Positions 1-53,657 of a stretch of DNA of 64,000 bases are shown in pieces. Each line of letters starts with the position of its first letter. The first letter of the stretch is position 1. The DNA is taken from NCBI GenBank assembly GCA_949825065.1, contig OX463841.1, positions 23,076,916 to 23,140,915 on the forward strand. Direction: 5' to 3'. This DNA is from Odontocerum albicorne. Taxonomy: Eukaryota; Arthropoda; Insecta; Trichoptera; Odontoceridae. The position numbers and the translations under genes were made by a program. The notes beneath the pieces were generated by a model that had not been told where the DNA came from, searched no databases, and saw only the letters and a list, made by a program, of their open reading frames with translations.

Positions 1-1448
1 GAAACACATTCAATATGATGTTTCAGCTAGAAATGCCTTCTTCTCGAGGTGCCGCCTACTATCGGAAGTCGGCCGCCATCATGACGATCCTTAGCCTGTT
101 CACTGTATCCCGGAACAACTCACTAGATCTGTAATCAAACCATTCCCGCAAATTCTTAAGTCAGGTGCTTCATTTGCCATTTATTTTTCTCTGGATAATC
201 AATAGCATTATAATGTATCTTGCCTTTCAGTATATAACCGAGATAATGCACCTTGCGAATCTTTACAGTTCAAAGCAAATACTTCCACATTTATAACACA
301 ATCTGTGCGTCTGTAGATTCACATTCCAAAAGCCTCGATCCTTTGTGGTGTTTCGTGGTTCAGTTTTGACGCCTCCACTTCAAAGAGAAGAGTCGAGAAT
401 ATGTAGCAACAGCCAACCAAACGTCCAAGTTTATGTATTGGCTTGTAAATAAAGGCTTTATTTTCATGAAAGTACTTCACGCTATCTCTGTCGTCACGTT
501 TATTACCTAGAGGTATCACATTTTTCAATTATCCAGGTTCCCAAATACTTGTATTTTTTATACGTTGGAACAATCTTTGCATCGCGGGCGTTATACAAAA
601 GTATACAATATTCGTCATTTCTCCTGCTTCAAACGATTGTTTTCCTATGGTCGAGCATATGGAATAATCTGTTCCGTATAATTACTTCTTAATGAGCTAT
701 ATTTCAAATATATAAAGAATATCCATCACTTGAGCAATGAACAACGCGTATTGCATTATTTTTTGTATTATATTCAGCAAGTAGAATTTTGAAAGCGAGG
801 GAAATGAAATGGTAACAATTATCTAATGGCAGGAAAGCATTTACCCTGATGGCTGTATGTTCCGGCGCCGAACTGCGGGGCAACGTTTTAATCGGAAATA
901 TTTCCGCGGTGCCCGTCCAAATGGCTGGCGGGTATGATTTACGCGAGCTGAGGTCGTTTTGAGTCTCGCTTTTGATTATGGAATTTCAACAGAAACAACT
1001 ACATGGAATGGACACTCCACTCTGTGAACTCGGACAGAGTAACGTGTCTTGTGTAATGGATAACACCAATTTGTTTGGCCGCCACGACCGAACTGGAAAC
1101 AAATGGCAAGCGGTGGGATCGGCGAATCCGGCAGCTGACAAAATATCTGGTAACGTTGGATTATGTTATCAACCCGCGTGTACTCTGATGCCGTAATCAT
1201 TTCCCTTCAACCTTTTCTTCTGCTGTTTAAATTATCTATGTACTATGGATGAATATAGTTATACAGTATAATAATATTTTGACACATTGAGTTATGTAAT
1301 TTAATCTATTCTCCCTTATCGTAGTTTTGATTAACTTCCTTATTTGAAAATTGTATTCAATGAAATACTTTCAAAGGTGTTGAAAATAGTTTTATCCTTA
1401 TTTTCTTAAAATTAATTTTATCTTAAAATATTTGACCTCCGTAACCTG
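1..1448. other. Upstream flank or intron, no gene recognised
   Basis: Mostly AT-rich DNA with no exon I can assign. The N-terminal exons of the RPUSD2-type gene should lie upstream of 4722. I searched this stretch for the family's conserved region ahead of the synthase domain (aromatic and glycine-rich, then a Cys-Lys-Gly-Arg-Trp patch) and did not find it. A minus-strand open frame at 319-528 has no recognisable similarity. Confidence 0.5.
841..1200. other. GC-rich island of unknown role
   Basis: About 360 bases are clearly richer in G+C and in CpG than the surrounding DNA. Both strands carry a 74-codon open frame over 972-1200, which is what a GC-rich patch gives by chance. No family is recognised and no convincing splice-site pair borders it. 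It could be a regulatory element, an old repeat or an untranslated exon. Confidence 0.35.
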
Positions 1449-1730
1449 ACGACTTGCGTGGTCTAGTTAATAAAACACATGTCTTCCGACCCGAGGGTGG
1501 TGGGTTCGATCTTCACTAGTACCTATTTTTTTAAAGTAGGGTTCCAGTCTGATTTTCACTTAAGGTCTCTTTAACATTTTAATGTTTGGTCAAAATATTA
1601 TTGTCACATGTCAATATATTGTCACATGGCAATATATTGTCGCATGGTAATATATTGTCGCATGGTAATATATTGTCACATGGCAATAAACTCACCAAGT
1701 TAATTGTATACAACGAAATAATAATACATT
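1449..1730 (+). repeat. tRNA-derived SINE (family 1), full-length-like copy
   Basis: The head has a tRNA-like A box (GTGGTCTAGTTAATAAAAC) and B box (GGGTTCGATC). The family body follows: GGTTCCAGTCTG, TTTTCACTTAAGG, a CACATGGCAATA block and a tail ending near TATACAACGAAA. The same order recurs in at least eight other places in the window. The CACATGGCAATA block is expanded into an 18-bp tandem array in this copy. Confidence 0.8.
1598..1690 (+). repeat. 18-bp tandem repeat inside a SINE
   Basis: About five units of a TATTGTCACATGGCAATA-type sequence lie head to tail. Single copies of this block occur in the body of the other family 1 SINEs, so the array is an expansion within the element. 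Confidence 0.8.
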
Positions 1731-4721
1731 ATCTTTTTTTAAAATTAAATGATCATTATGTATGTATGATACTCGTAGCTCACTACTTTAATTACCTTTT
1801 TTATATTCTGGTTTGATTGTCCTATTAATCAGTCAAATAATATCAAAATCTTAGTTTGAATTATATTCATAAATAATAATTGAATCATTTAAAAATTAAT
1901 GGAATAGTAAATTCAAAATAATTAGTGCAATGAGACTGAAAATGTACAACGGTAAATTGCATTTTATGTAAATATTGATTGTAATTTGTTTAATCAACCA
2001 CTGTTTATTCCTCTTTATGTAACGGTATATACAATATCTAAGATTGTTTATCTCTAAGATTAAAAAACACCGACCTACGACTTAAACAACATCGACGTCT
2101 AAGTGACAAGACTAAATACCTTGAATGTTATATCGGCCAATCTCATTACATGGTTGATTTTATAATATCACCATATTAATTTATACAGATATTTTTTCGT
2201 AGTTTTATAAAGCAACATTGATTGAAACAGTTGTATTGCAACCATATAATAATTGCAAAGATTTATGAATTATCGATCGCAATTTTCATTAAAAATATAT
2301 AATAATTAAATTAAATATAAAAGTTGTTCAATGTCATCGTTTTTTTTTAAATCTTATTACATTCTCAAACATTTGAATTTTTGTGAGTAACAAACCCAAC
2401 TTTATCATAATTTTTCACTTCAATAATTTTGTCGTTTATGAAAGTTGAAATCGAATGGGGCTACTGACGGCCTAATAATTAATGTCCCAACTTTGTCCTT
2501 TACAAATAATATAAGTACTGGCGATGAAACTATCGTAAGCTAGGTAATAATTGTTAACACATTAGCTCGACCATTGCTCGATGAAATAAGCAGCGAACAA
2601 TCAACGCTTAAATGTACTCCTATTCAAAACTCAAATCTAATAAGTTCCTTAATCTAAATATTTATATATTAACTTAAATTTAATTATATGATAAATAAAT
2701 TTCAGTCAAACGCCTGAATTTCTATAATTTAAATCGAAGCGCCTGGCCAGAAGCTTCTTAGCTTTGAAGATGGAGGCCTGCAAGAGGTTACACGACCGAG
2801 TAAGTACTGTATATAAGAAAGCGAACACAATCGCTTCCTTTACTTGAATGAACCTTCTTTAGGATTGTTAAATTACCTGCAATCGTTCAAACAATAGCGT
2901 CCTTGAAAGCTAATTACGGCTTTGAAAAGTTTTAATATAAAATAAGTCTATGAAAATGCCTGATATCTTGTCGAGAATAAACGTATATGTATAATTCGTT
3001 TTTTTATAATTTGAATATATGTGAAGGCGATCGATTATTTATTTATACAAACTACAAATCGGATGTGAATTGCGTAGTATATTATTCCTAACTTGCATTT
3101 CTATGTACTGGTAAATGTTTTGCATCTTAAGTTTTTTTTATTGTCACTTCGTCTATTAACTTTTATAACCTACTAATAATATATTGCAATATCACATCAC
3201 GGAATGCTCAGTGTAACTTTTTCTGTTTTTTTTTCGTTTTATGTTAAATCCGCTACATCATTTATTGAACTTGTTTAAAACAAAAAAATCGGGATATCTC
3301 TGTAAAATCTCAGCGCATTGGCGTTGAGAAATCATCATGTTATTCGACACTCGACTCCAGTGGGGCATTTGACCCCGGTATATTGCAAGCAACAGCACAT
3401 CAATGGACATACAATGCGACTTCTGTGCATTTTTACTCACTTAATACGTTTCAAATGCACTTCCTATCCTATTGTTTGTTCCATTTTATTTTTCACCAGG
3501 ATTCCTGTGTACATTTATGTTTTAGTTACGTAATATGTATCATATTATAATAATTACAGTTAACAGATTCGAATAATTCAATATTATCTATTGTTTGATT
3601 TAAATAAAATAGCGGATAAATCCTCTGAAATTGAACATTCATATAAGTTTTTATTTATAAAGGACTGTGTTCGTATTTGAATAATGTCTCTTAAGTTTTT
3701 AGTAGAATTTTTACTTCAATTTTAAGAAAACAACAGCTCGATTGTGTGTGTTTTTCTCATTCACACCTTACACATGCTTATCTTTCTGTAATTGGAAATC
3801 TAATTATAATATAAAACTGATTTATGCTAAAAACTTGTAATGTGTTTCCAGTGCTCTAGAATATATCCGATCCAAAATTATTTTTTGATGTAAAAAAGGT
3901 AACTCTTCGTAATTCAAACATGTGTATAATTTAATCGTTTTGTTTTTCTGTACTTTTCATACAAAAAATAGTTTATTTAAACAGATTTAAAACATTTGAT
4001 TACCATCGTTTATTAGATTGTTTTTAAAAAATCTCATATTTATTATTCCTTTCACTCTTAACGTCACTGACTTCCCTTACCCACATTTATCATTTAGTGA
4101 ATTCTACTGACACCTTAAACATAATATTATGTATTTTTGGTTTTCTTATTTATTTTTAGCTATCAACAACTACATATTTATTTTTAGCTACCAACAACTA
4201 CATATTTGGTTTGTATAATCGTTTGATTTATGTTATTTTATTATTTTAACTTCATCTGTATAAAATGATGTATGAATACTCATAAACTATTTTATGTCTT
4301 TATTCACAATCATTTCCATATCATAATTTTACAACGAAAACAGAGCTTAATAGAATATATCTTAGCTTGAACATTCTTTTATGTATTTTAATAACATTAG
4401 AACCTTCAAATCAAGGTTTATATTATAACCAACAAATAATATGAAATGACAGTTTAATCTAAACCCACTCATTGTTGAAATTGACACAATTTTTGCATCT
4501 CCTGATTTTTCTTCAGTTAAACCCATTCATAGTGTATATTTACCTACCACCAAACATTATGGCAGCATTGTCTAGACTGTCACTTTATTTGTCCTAACCA
4601 CAACTCACAGTGCGAACCCAGTATCCTTGGAACAGTTGACGTTGTGGGGTGCCAGGCCTCCGGAGCGGTATGCCCAATGTTCCGTGAGTGTTCCTTAAGC
4701 TAATTGTGACTTGGATTGCAG
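1731..4721. other. AT-rich flank or intron without assigned genes
   Basis: No coding exon can be supported. A short GC-rich patch at 2737-2803 ends in a perfect GTAAGT donor, but its reading frame and splice phase do not fit the downstream gene. A two-copy 34-bp repeat lies at about 4140-4210. Bases 1979-2012 resemble one arm of the hairpin at 4947-5018. Confidence 0.5.
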
Positions 4722-46917
<42,196 letters not shown>

Positions 46918-48341
46918 TAATTATGGCAATATTTTTAATTTTATTAATTTGTAATTGTTATTATCATGGTTCACCATGAAAATTTTAGTCAAAATTGTTA
47001 TGACCATTTTAATTAGTTTTTATTTTCTTTTTTAATTTCAATCTTGACTCTTATTTAACATCAAGTGAAACAGAGATAAAATCAGTCTGTTGTAAGGCAA
47101 ATGTTGTTTAACTGAGTATTAATCACTTGCTTTTGCACTCTCATTTTATTTGTCATTTTTATATTTTAATAAGAATCCAATGACAAAATGAATAAACAAA
47201 TAAGCAAAGAGAACTTGAATAATTAACATTTTTTTACTTAACCTCAGAAGTCTATTGAAGTGAATTTTTCAGCAGAAATACATAACAAGTTTTATCTCAA
47301 AACAACAACACAATTTTAGGTTTAAAAAATCATTGATTACGCAACAAAGGGTTATTTTATATTTTTAGAATCTTAAAATCAGGAAGATATTGTTTTCTTT
47401 CTCCTGTAAAATTAATTTACATATATGGACTATGAAGTACTAGCAGCGATTAGAGGATTGCTGTGGTCCTGTTGGTTTTTATAGAACTTCACGGTCCAAG
47501 CCTAGATGTGGTTTTATAACTTTATGCCTTATATTATTTTTAGCCTATGTTGTATATGTAATTATATTTTATGTTATAATTTTTGAACTGTGAAATATAA
47601 ATTCATTTCAGTTTTGATTTAATTAAAAATAAAATATAATATTTCCTTATGTCAGAGTGATTTTATGTCCCTTCAAATATCGTATAATATCTCAATCTAT
47701 GTAAGTAATTTTTAATACACTATATTTCAACTTTGTTTCAGTATAATTTTTAACTCAGTATTTAAGTAATCAATATCTTCTGTAGAAAAAGTACACAATT
47801 GAACTTTTGTATTTAATGGTTTCAATTTTGTAAAATTCGTATAATTAAATAATAATTGTTAGTAGTCTGGACCAATGTCATTTGAAATATACAAGTGGTT
47901 TATGAATGTACTGTTCACATTTATAGAAATAATATTTTTAATTTGTAAATTAAACAAGAAAGGATATGTGTCATATATTCAGATATACTATATTTTTAGT
48001 TCAGAATTTTGAGTAAAATTTAAACCCATTTTTTCAGAAACTTTTATGTATGCTTTTAAAATTACTATTTTATAATTTTCAACGATAATGATCATAGTAT
48101 TTTAGTTTATACCGCTTGATTCCTTATAAATATTTTAAATGTGTCTCATTGAAATAAAAAAATTATTTAACATAAATGAATGTCTAAAACTTCCATAGTT
48201 CTATATGTACTCGTATATAACCAAAAAAATTGAGCAATCAACTTTTGATCTACAGAATATCAAAACATATTAAATACTTTTTTGTGTTTATAAAAAAAAT
48301 CAAAATGTGATAAACTATTTTTGAATTTCAACAAGAATTAT
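46918..48341 (+). other. 3' untranslated region and flank of the RPUSD2-type gene
   Basis: AT-rich, with no coding potential. Candidate polyadenylation signals (AATAAA) lie near 47189 and 48152, and an AAATAAAATATAA run near 47628. I cannot choose among them. No repeat is recognised. Confidence 0.45.
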
Positions 48342-48541
48342 NNNNNNNNNNNNNNNNNNNNNNNNNNNNNNNNNNNNNNNNNNNNNNNNNNNNNNNNNNN
48401 NNNNNNNNNNNNNNNNNNNNNNNNNNNNNNNNNNNNNNNNNNNNNNNNNNNNNNNNNNNNNNNNNNNNNNNNNNNNNNNNNNNNNNNNNNNNNNNNNNNN
48501 NNNNNNNNNNNNNNNNNNNNNNNNNNNNNNNNNNNNNNNNN
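48342..48541. other. Assembly gap, 200 N
   Basis: Exactly 200 unknown bases, a typical placeholder gap. Its true length is unknown. Confidence 1.
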
Positions 48542-50269
48542 TAATAAATAATTTTAATTTGGAAAGTTTTCACCAAAGCCATAAATGTGCATATAGTACA
48601 TTGATTTTAAATTCTTGATTGTATCACTGTTAGATTTAGTACACTGACTTTGTTATGTGTTTTTATATTTGATTTCAATAATGTTAGTATAGTTTTGGGT
48701 ATGCTACTATTTCAGCTCTCAGCAACCCTTATTCTATATAGAGTCTGCCTTGTGAGTAACATATCTATACTTTCAGTATATTTTATAAAAAAATACTTAC
48801 GATTCAAGACACTTAATACTTGCTGAAATTCTATTATAATTTCCCATTTGTTAATTTTATTCTCTTTAAGTCTCGAATGTATAATATTTTTGTTCGCTAT
48901 TTTACCATGTTATTTTTTGTTTATATTCACTAATACTTAAAATTAATCTTTCAGAAAGTATTTTTCTACAAAATTCTTCCTTTTTACTATTATTATATAA
49001 CATGAAGATGGTTAGTTTTTTTCTTCTTCTCATTTTACTGTCTTCCATAAAGACATTATACTATTTGTAAACCATTAATCTCATTCATTAATCTTTAATA
49101 ATTAATAAGATGTTTGTTTTGTATGTTACATTTGAACAAAGCTTCAATATCTCTCTTTTCTCCCTTATCTTGTGTGGATTGAGGAATCTATAGTATATTA
49201 TAATACATATTTTATTTTCAAATTCAGAAATATTTAATTATTGCATGTGTATTTCGTCTGAAAATAAAGTCTTATTTTTAATCACAATCTTACTATATAT
49301 TATAAAAATCTTGTCAAAAATCCATGTTTTTATAAATTTTTCTAGAAGTCAATATAATTTTTTGTTTGTGATCAATTTTCTCATATACAACTATATATCA
49401 TTGAACAATACAGGAAACGCAAGCTTATTATCTGTAAATCGTTACATTTGGGTCATATAATATTTTTATGATATGTACCTTTTTGTTTTAGTATGTATTT
49501 GTTCATTTCCTTTGCAAGAAATCACATAGAACTCACTACAACAGTGATATTTTTAAATTGAATAGTTAAATAAACTAAAAGTGAGAAAATTCTTCACGAC
49601 TCTAATCTCAGATGTATACCATACAATAATTTCTTCAGGACTGTAATCTCAGATCTATACCATACAATAATTTATTATAAATTCCATTCAACAACTACAA
49701 AGTATAAGCATTTTAACTGCAAAAATGTTCTATTATTTTTTTAAATGTATGTGATTTTTTTTATTATTATTTAAAAAGCTTCTGTATTATATTACCTTTG
49801 CTGCAAAATCCTTAGTAGTAAATTGTTGATGAACCCTTACTTGTAAACTATCAAAGTAAAACATTGTTTCAGTTCATCCCATTATATTTTGGAATATTCG
49901 ATTTTTTAAATGATGATTATCTTCAGATACAATTTATTCTAGACACACTTACTTTTATCCAATCACAGCAAATTTACCTCATCTACGTTGATTTATCTTG
50001 TCTCAAATGCTCTGGAATTGAGTTAGAAAATTACTTGTCATTTTTCATTCCGTCAGAGTTTCACCAATTCTCTCCCTGCACTCTTTCTCTGCTCTTCTCT
50101 TCTCTTTTATGCTGGCCATTCATTCCAGATAGATTTATTTATATAATAAATAAATTCCGCTTTAATATTTGGTTGTTAATTTATTTTATTGACTATTCAT
50201 ACATAATACCTTAAAAATATTTATTACAAACTATTCAACTCTTCACATGACGCTAAAGTTCATCTAGAT
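48542..50269. other. AT-rich intergenic DNA
   Basis: No gene is supported. A two-copy repeat of about 41 bp with CTGTAATCTCAGATCTATAC lies at 49589-49673. The open frames at 49245-49460 and 49864-50214 are AT-driven and unrecognised. Confidence 0.5.
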
Positions 50270-50934
50270 CAGAGTTTCCCAAACTTTTTGGCTCACCACC
50301 CCCTTTTCTATATAATTTTTTCATCGCCCCCCTCAGGGAAACTTTATCTCTATCTCAACTAATAATAAAATTGTAAATTTAGCTGTGACAGCATTATAAT
50401 TTTTGAATTTCACAATATTTTAAGCAGTCTAATAGTGATTTAAGATTTCTCACATTTTTGTAGTATTGTACAGTAAACTTGACATAACATGCACAGATTC
50501 CTGCTGCTGCAAGCTGGACTTGTAAGAACCCGCGTGAGTCGAAAGTGCGCACAACTACATACATGCTGACACTCACTTGTTAAGACCACGACCAACAAGT
50601 CTTGCTCTTTAGACAAATCGGTTGGAACTGGCATATTATGTTACAATATAAGTTTCCTTGGAAAATAAAGTAACCCTTACACTATATGACCGTTGGACTA
50701 ACTTGTGCAAACAGTTGATAGATATGAGTCTTAGGGCAATGCATGACTGTGTCTAAATAGTCAAATGGATGTGTTGGCTTAAAAAATACTATGCTAACCA
50801 ATTTTTTAAGAATTTTCTTATTGCTCAGTTGCTTCTTCTCTTCTCTTCCTACTGCCCCAGGGGCCAGCAATACCCCCCCAGACCCTTCCAGTGCCCACAG
50901 GAGGGCGACTCCAGGATCCATTTTGGAAACTATG
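50270..50934. mobile_element. Non-autonomous hAT element with 8-bp target duplication
   Basis: The direct repeats ATCTAGAT at 50262-50269 and 50935-50942 flank a 665-bp element with ends CAGAGTTTCCCAAACTTTTT and, reversed, CATAGTTTCCAAAATGG. Minus-strand frames inside (50394-50634) are not clearly transposase. Confidence 0.88.
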
Positions 50935-50942
50935 ATCTAGAT

Positions 50943-52193
50943 ATTTTTTGAGAAATTTGTTCAAAAAATTATTATTATCTCAAATTATCCTTCCCAAAAA
51001 TTATAATATGATTACCTTCCCATTTTTTTGTGTCAATCTTCTTTGTTATCCTTTTAAATTAAATTTAAACAATTAAATTTTATTTATGTGTTTTCTATTT
51101 AATTTTTCCATTGGCCTTTTTGTTTGGTTGTAGTACATAATATTTTTATTACCTTATTATTGAAACAAATCAAGACTGCCATATCAAAACAGTCACAAAA
51201 TCAATTTTTGTTTTAAATTAATGTTTCTATAAAAAAAAATATTGGTTTTCTGTAATATTTGATTTTTGGAGGGTTCATACTTGCATATTTTGGAAATATT
51301 TTGTTTAATTTGTCTTTTTTGACATAAAGAATGAAGTTATATTTTTCTGACATATACATCATACGATTATTATACATTATAAAAATTATTCTACAATTCT
51401 GTATTATAAAAATTCACAATAACTTACAATTTTTGGGACCTTGTTGACATAATGTAACAGAAATATTGAAAGAATGTATTAAAATAAGTGCTTTAACATA
51501 CTTGCTTAGGAATCGCAGTGAGTAGTTTTAATTGAATAATTTTGCATATTTTACATATTGAAAAATAATATTTTTAAGTATGTGTAGACAACAATTAATA
51601 GTTATACCTCTCGTAATGATTTCTTTTTTCAAACTATTGTTTACTTAATTATCAAAATTTCTATTGGCCAGACTTCCTAATTTCTTACATTTAAGCATGT
51701 GAATGTATTAATTTGATAATCTAAATCGAGCTTATTATTAGAATTAAAAACCTCAAAAATAAGTTTAATAAGTAAACTTATATGTTTAATTACTTCCTAT
51801 TTTTCATTTCCATTTCATCAGTAATATTTAATCATTTGTTTTATAGGAATACTATATTCTAGCATGAAAAGACAATTTATTTATTAGCATTTCTTTAAAA
51901 ACATTCTATATGTTAAATTATAGTTAAGTTCTTTCATGTTACTAAAGTAAACTTTTAAGAAATTGTTTTCAGTAGTTCAATATAGAGTATTATTCAAATA
52001 TTTGTTACATTTCTAAAGATTGGTTAAATCTATGCACATCTCAAAATGAAATACATAATTATGTATATTCAAAGAATTGTTTAATTTTTGAAATACATGA
52101 AACATTATAATTATTAACTAAGGTTGTTTTATTGGACAAAATGTTTTACCCTAATTAGCCTTATTTTATTCCTTTTTCCAAATATATTTGCAG
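50943..52193. other. AT-rich intergenic DNA
   Basis: Nothing recognisable: no repeats of known family, no coding potential. Confidence 0.5.
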
Positions 52194-52298
52194 CATTATT
52201 AACCAAGTCCAGACGTTGAAATAAAGTGGAGATTTAAATCAACGTGATCACTATGGGATCACAGCTGATAACCACAACTGATCTCGGTGACCTAGTTG
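52194..52298 (+). CDS. Candidate 5' exon with ATG, possibly of the CREC gene
   Basis: A clean acceptor (AAATATATTTGCAG) and donor (GTAAGA) bound 105 bases that are less AT-rich than the flanks. A TAA lies in frame 12 bases before the ATG at 52253, then 15 codons follow (MGSQLITTTDLGDLV) plus one base. That one base pairs with GT at the acceptor at 59470 to make Gly and continues in frame (LRELRS) to the signal-peptide Met at 59490. It may be the CREC gene's 5' exon, mostly untranslated or giving an N-terminal extension, or the first exon of another gene. Splicing is inferred only. Confidence 0.45.
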
Positions 52299-53657
52299 GT
52301 AAGATTCTAGAACCAGGTGTTTAATTTTTTTAATTATTGGACAATGACGAATTAATTTTACTGACATCTATTAGTACATCATTCAAAAATTTGTCTACGA
52401 GTATTTCACACATGACGTTTACAGACAAATTAAAAACTTGGACTAATTCTGTAAAGTTAGCACTTCTAAATTATATAAAAAAACTTGAAGTTGTTCTACA
52501 GAGAGGGCGTTGGCATATAATTCTGAAGCTTACTCTACTTTCACATAGATGACATACACAAATAAGTCTTAAGTTTTGACTGGTTCTACATAGATACTTA
52601 TAAAACCAAATATTCCAAAAATATATAACAAAAACTTTGATTAGTTCTATGAGATGGCATTGGCAGATAATTTTAAAACTTTATAAAAGTTCTACACCGA
52701 CAGCACTCAATAAAAGAATAACAAAATTTATATATTCTAGGCCTTCGTTCATGATCTTTCGAAGAACATATGAGTGGTGCTTTTTAGGTGTATATGATGG
52801 GTACAGATTTGTGTAAAAGCCTTCTGAAGTTTGTAAAATCTCTGTTTTGTCACTTGTTTCTGTGCCATCCTCCTTAATTACTCCGTAAACTTAAATTAAA
52901 CTCCTCCCTCCTTAATTCAAGTTTTTTTCTTCTTTCCATCACTCAACTTGAATCAAAGTACTTTAATTCCACCATTTTAAGGATTATTTTACAACTAGTG
53001 ATTCAATATATTTCCCTTTGTCCTTTCTGTTTCTTCATACTATTTTTTTGAGCTGTCTATATTCCATCGTATTCTTATACCTATGCTTATTCATTTATCT
53101 TGTTCATGGTTTCTAAGCTAATCTTGTCTGTTTTTGTATAAATTTTAGTCTTCTACTTATTACTGCGTTGTCAATTACATTTTTTATATATTTGCTCTTA
53201 TCATCTATGGTAACCTGTCAACAATATAGTGATACTTGAGGGTGTTATATGAATCAGTGAGTATTGAAAGAGATGGATTGGAATGTGTGGTAAGTAGGTA
53301 TATTGATTAAAAGATAATGCAGATTTTAGAAAATAAACTTAAATATCTACATGGTGTGGTTGAGTCATATATTTTGTTTTGCATAAAAGAAATATGTGTA
53401 CATGAAAAAAAAGAATGAAATGATGATTATCAATATTGTATGTCCAAGAATCCAGCCTGAAGGGTAAAATTGTTGATTTTCGAATGTTTAATATTAGGAA
53501 GTTGCTGGAAGTTCAATAACTATTCGTTAACTTCAAACAGACTCAATTCTGCAAGATTTAACTTAATTTGTGAGATTTGTTTAACTCACAATGTAAGATG
53601 CAATATCGACATATTTTTTATATTAAATATAGTACAGCATGAAAATGATTTCATTAA
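52299..53657. other. AT-rich intron or intergenic DNA
   Basis: No gene or known repeat recognised. If the exon at 52194 belongs to the CREC gene this is the start of a 7-kb 5' intron. Confidence 0.5.

Noticed and set aside
2737..2811. Possible upstream RPUSD2 exon with GTAAGT donor and an FEDGGLQEV-like reading
   Set aside because: The splice phase does not fit exon 1A or 1B, no good acceptor precedes it, and the similarity is a few residues only.
48321..48582. Open frames over the N block
   Set aside because: Pure artefact of the 200-N gap.
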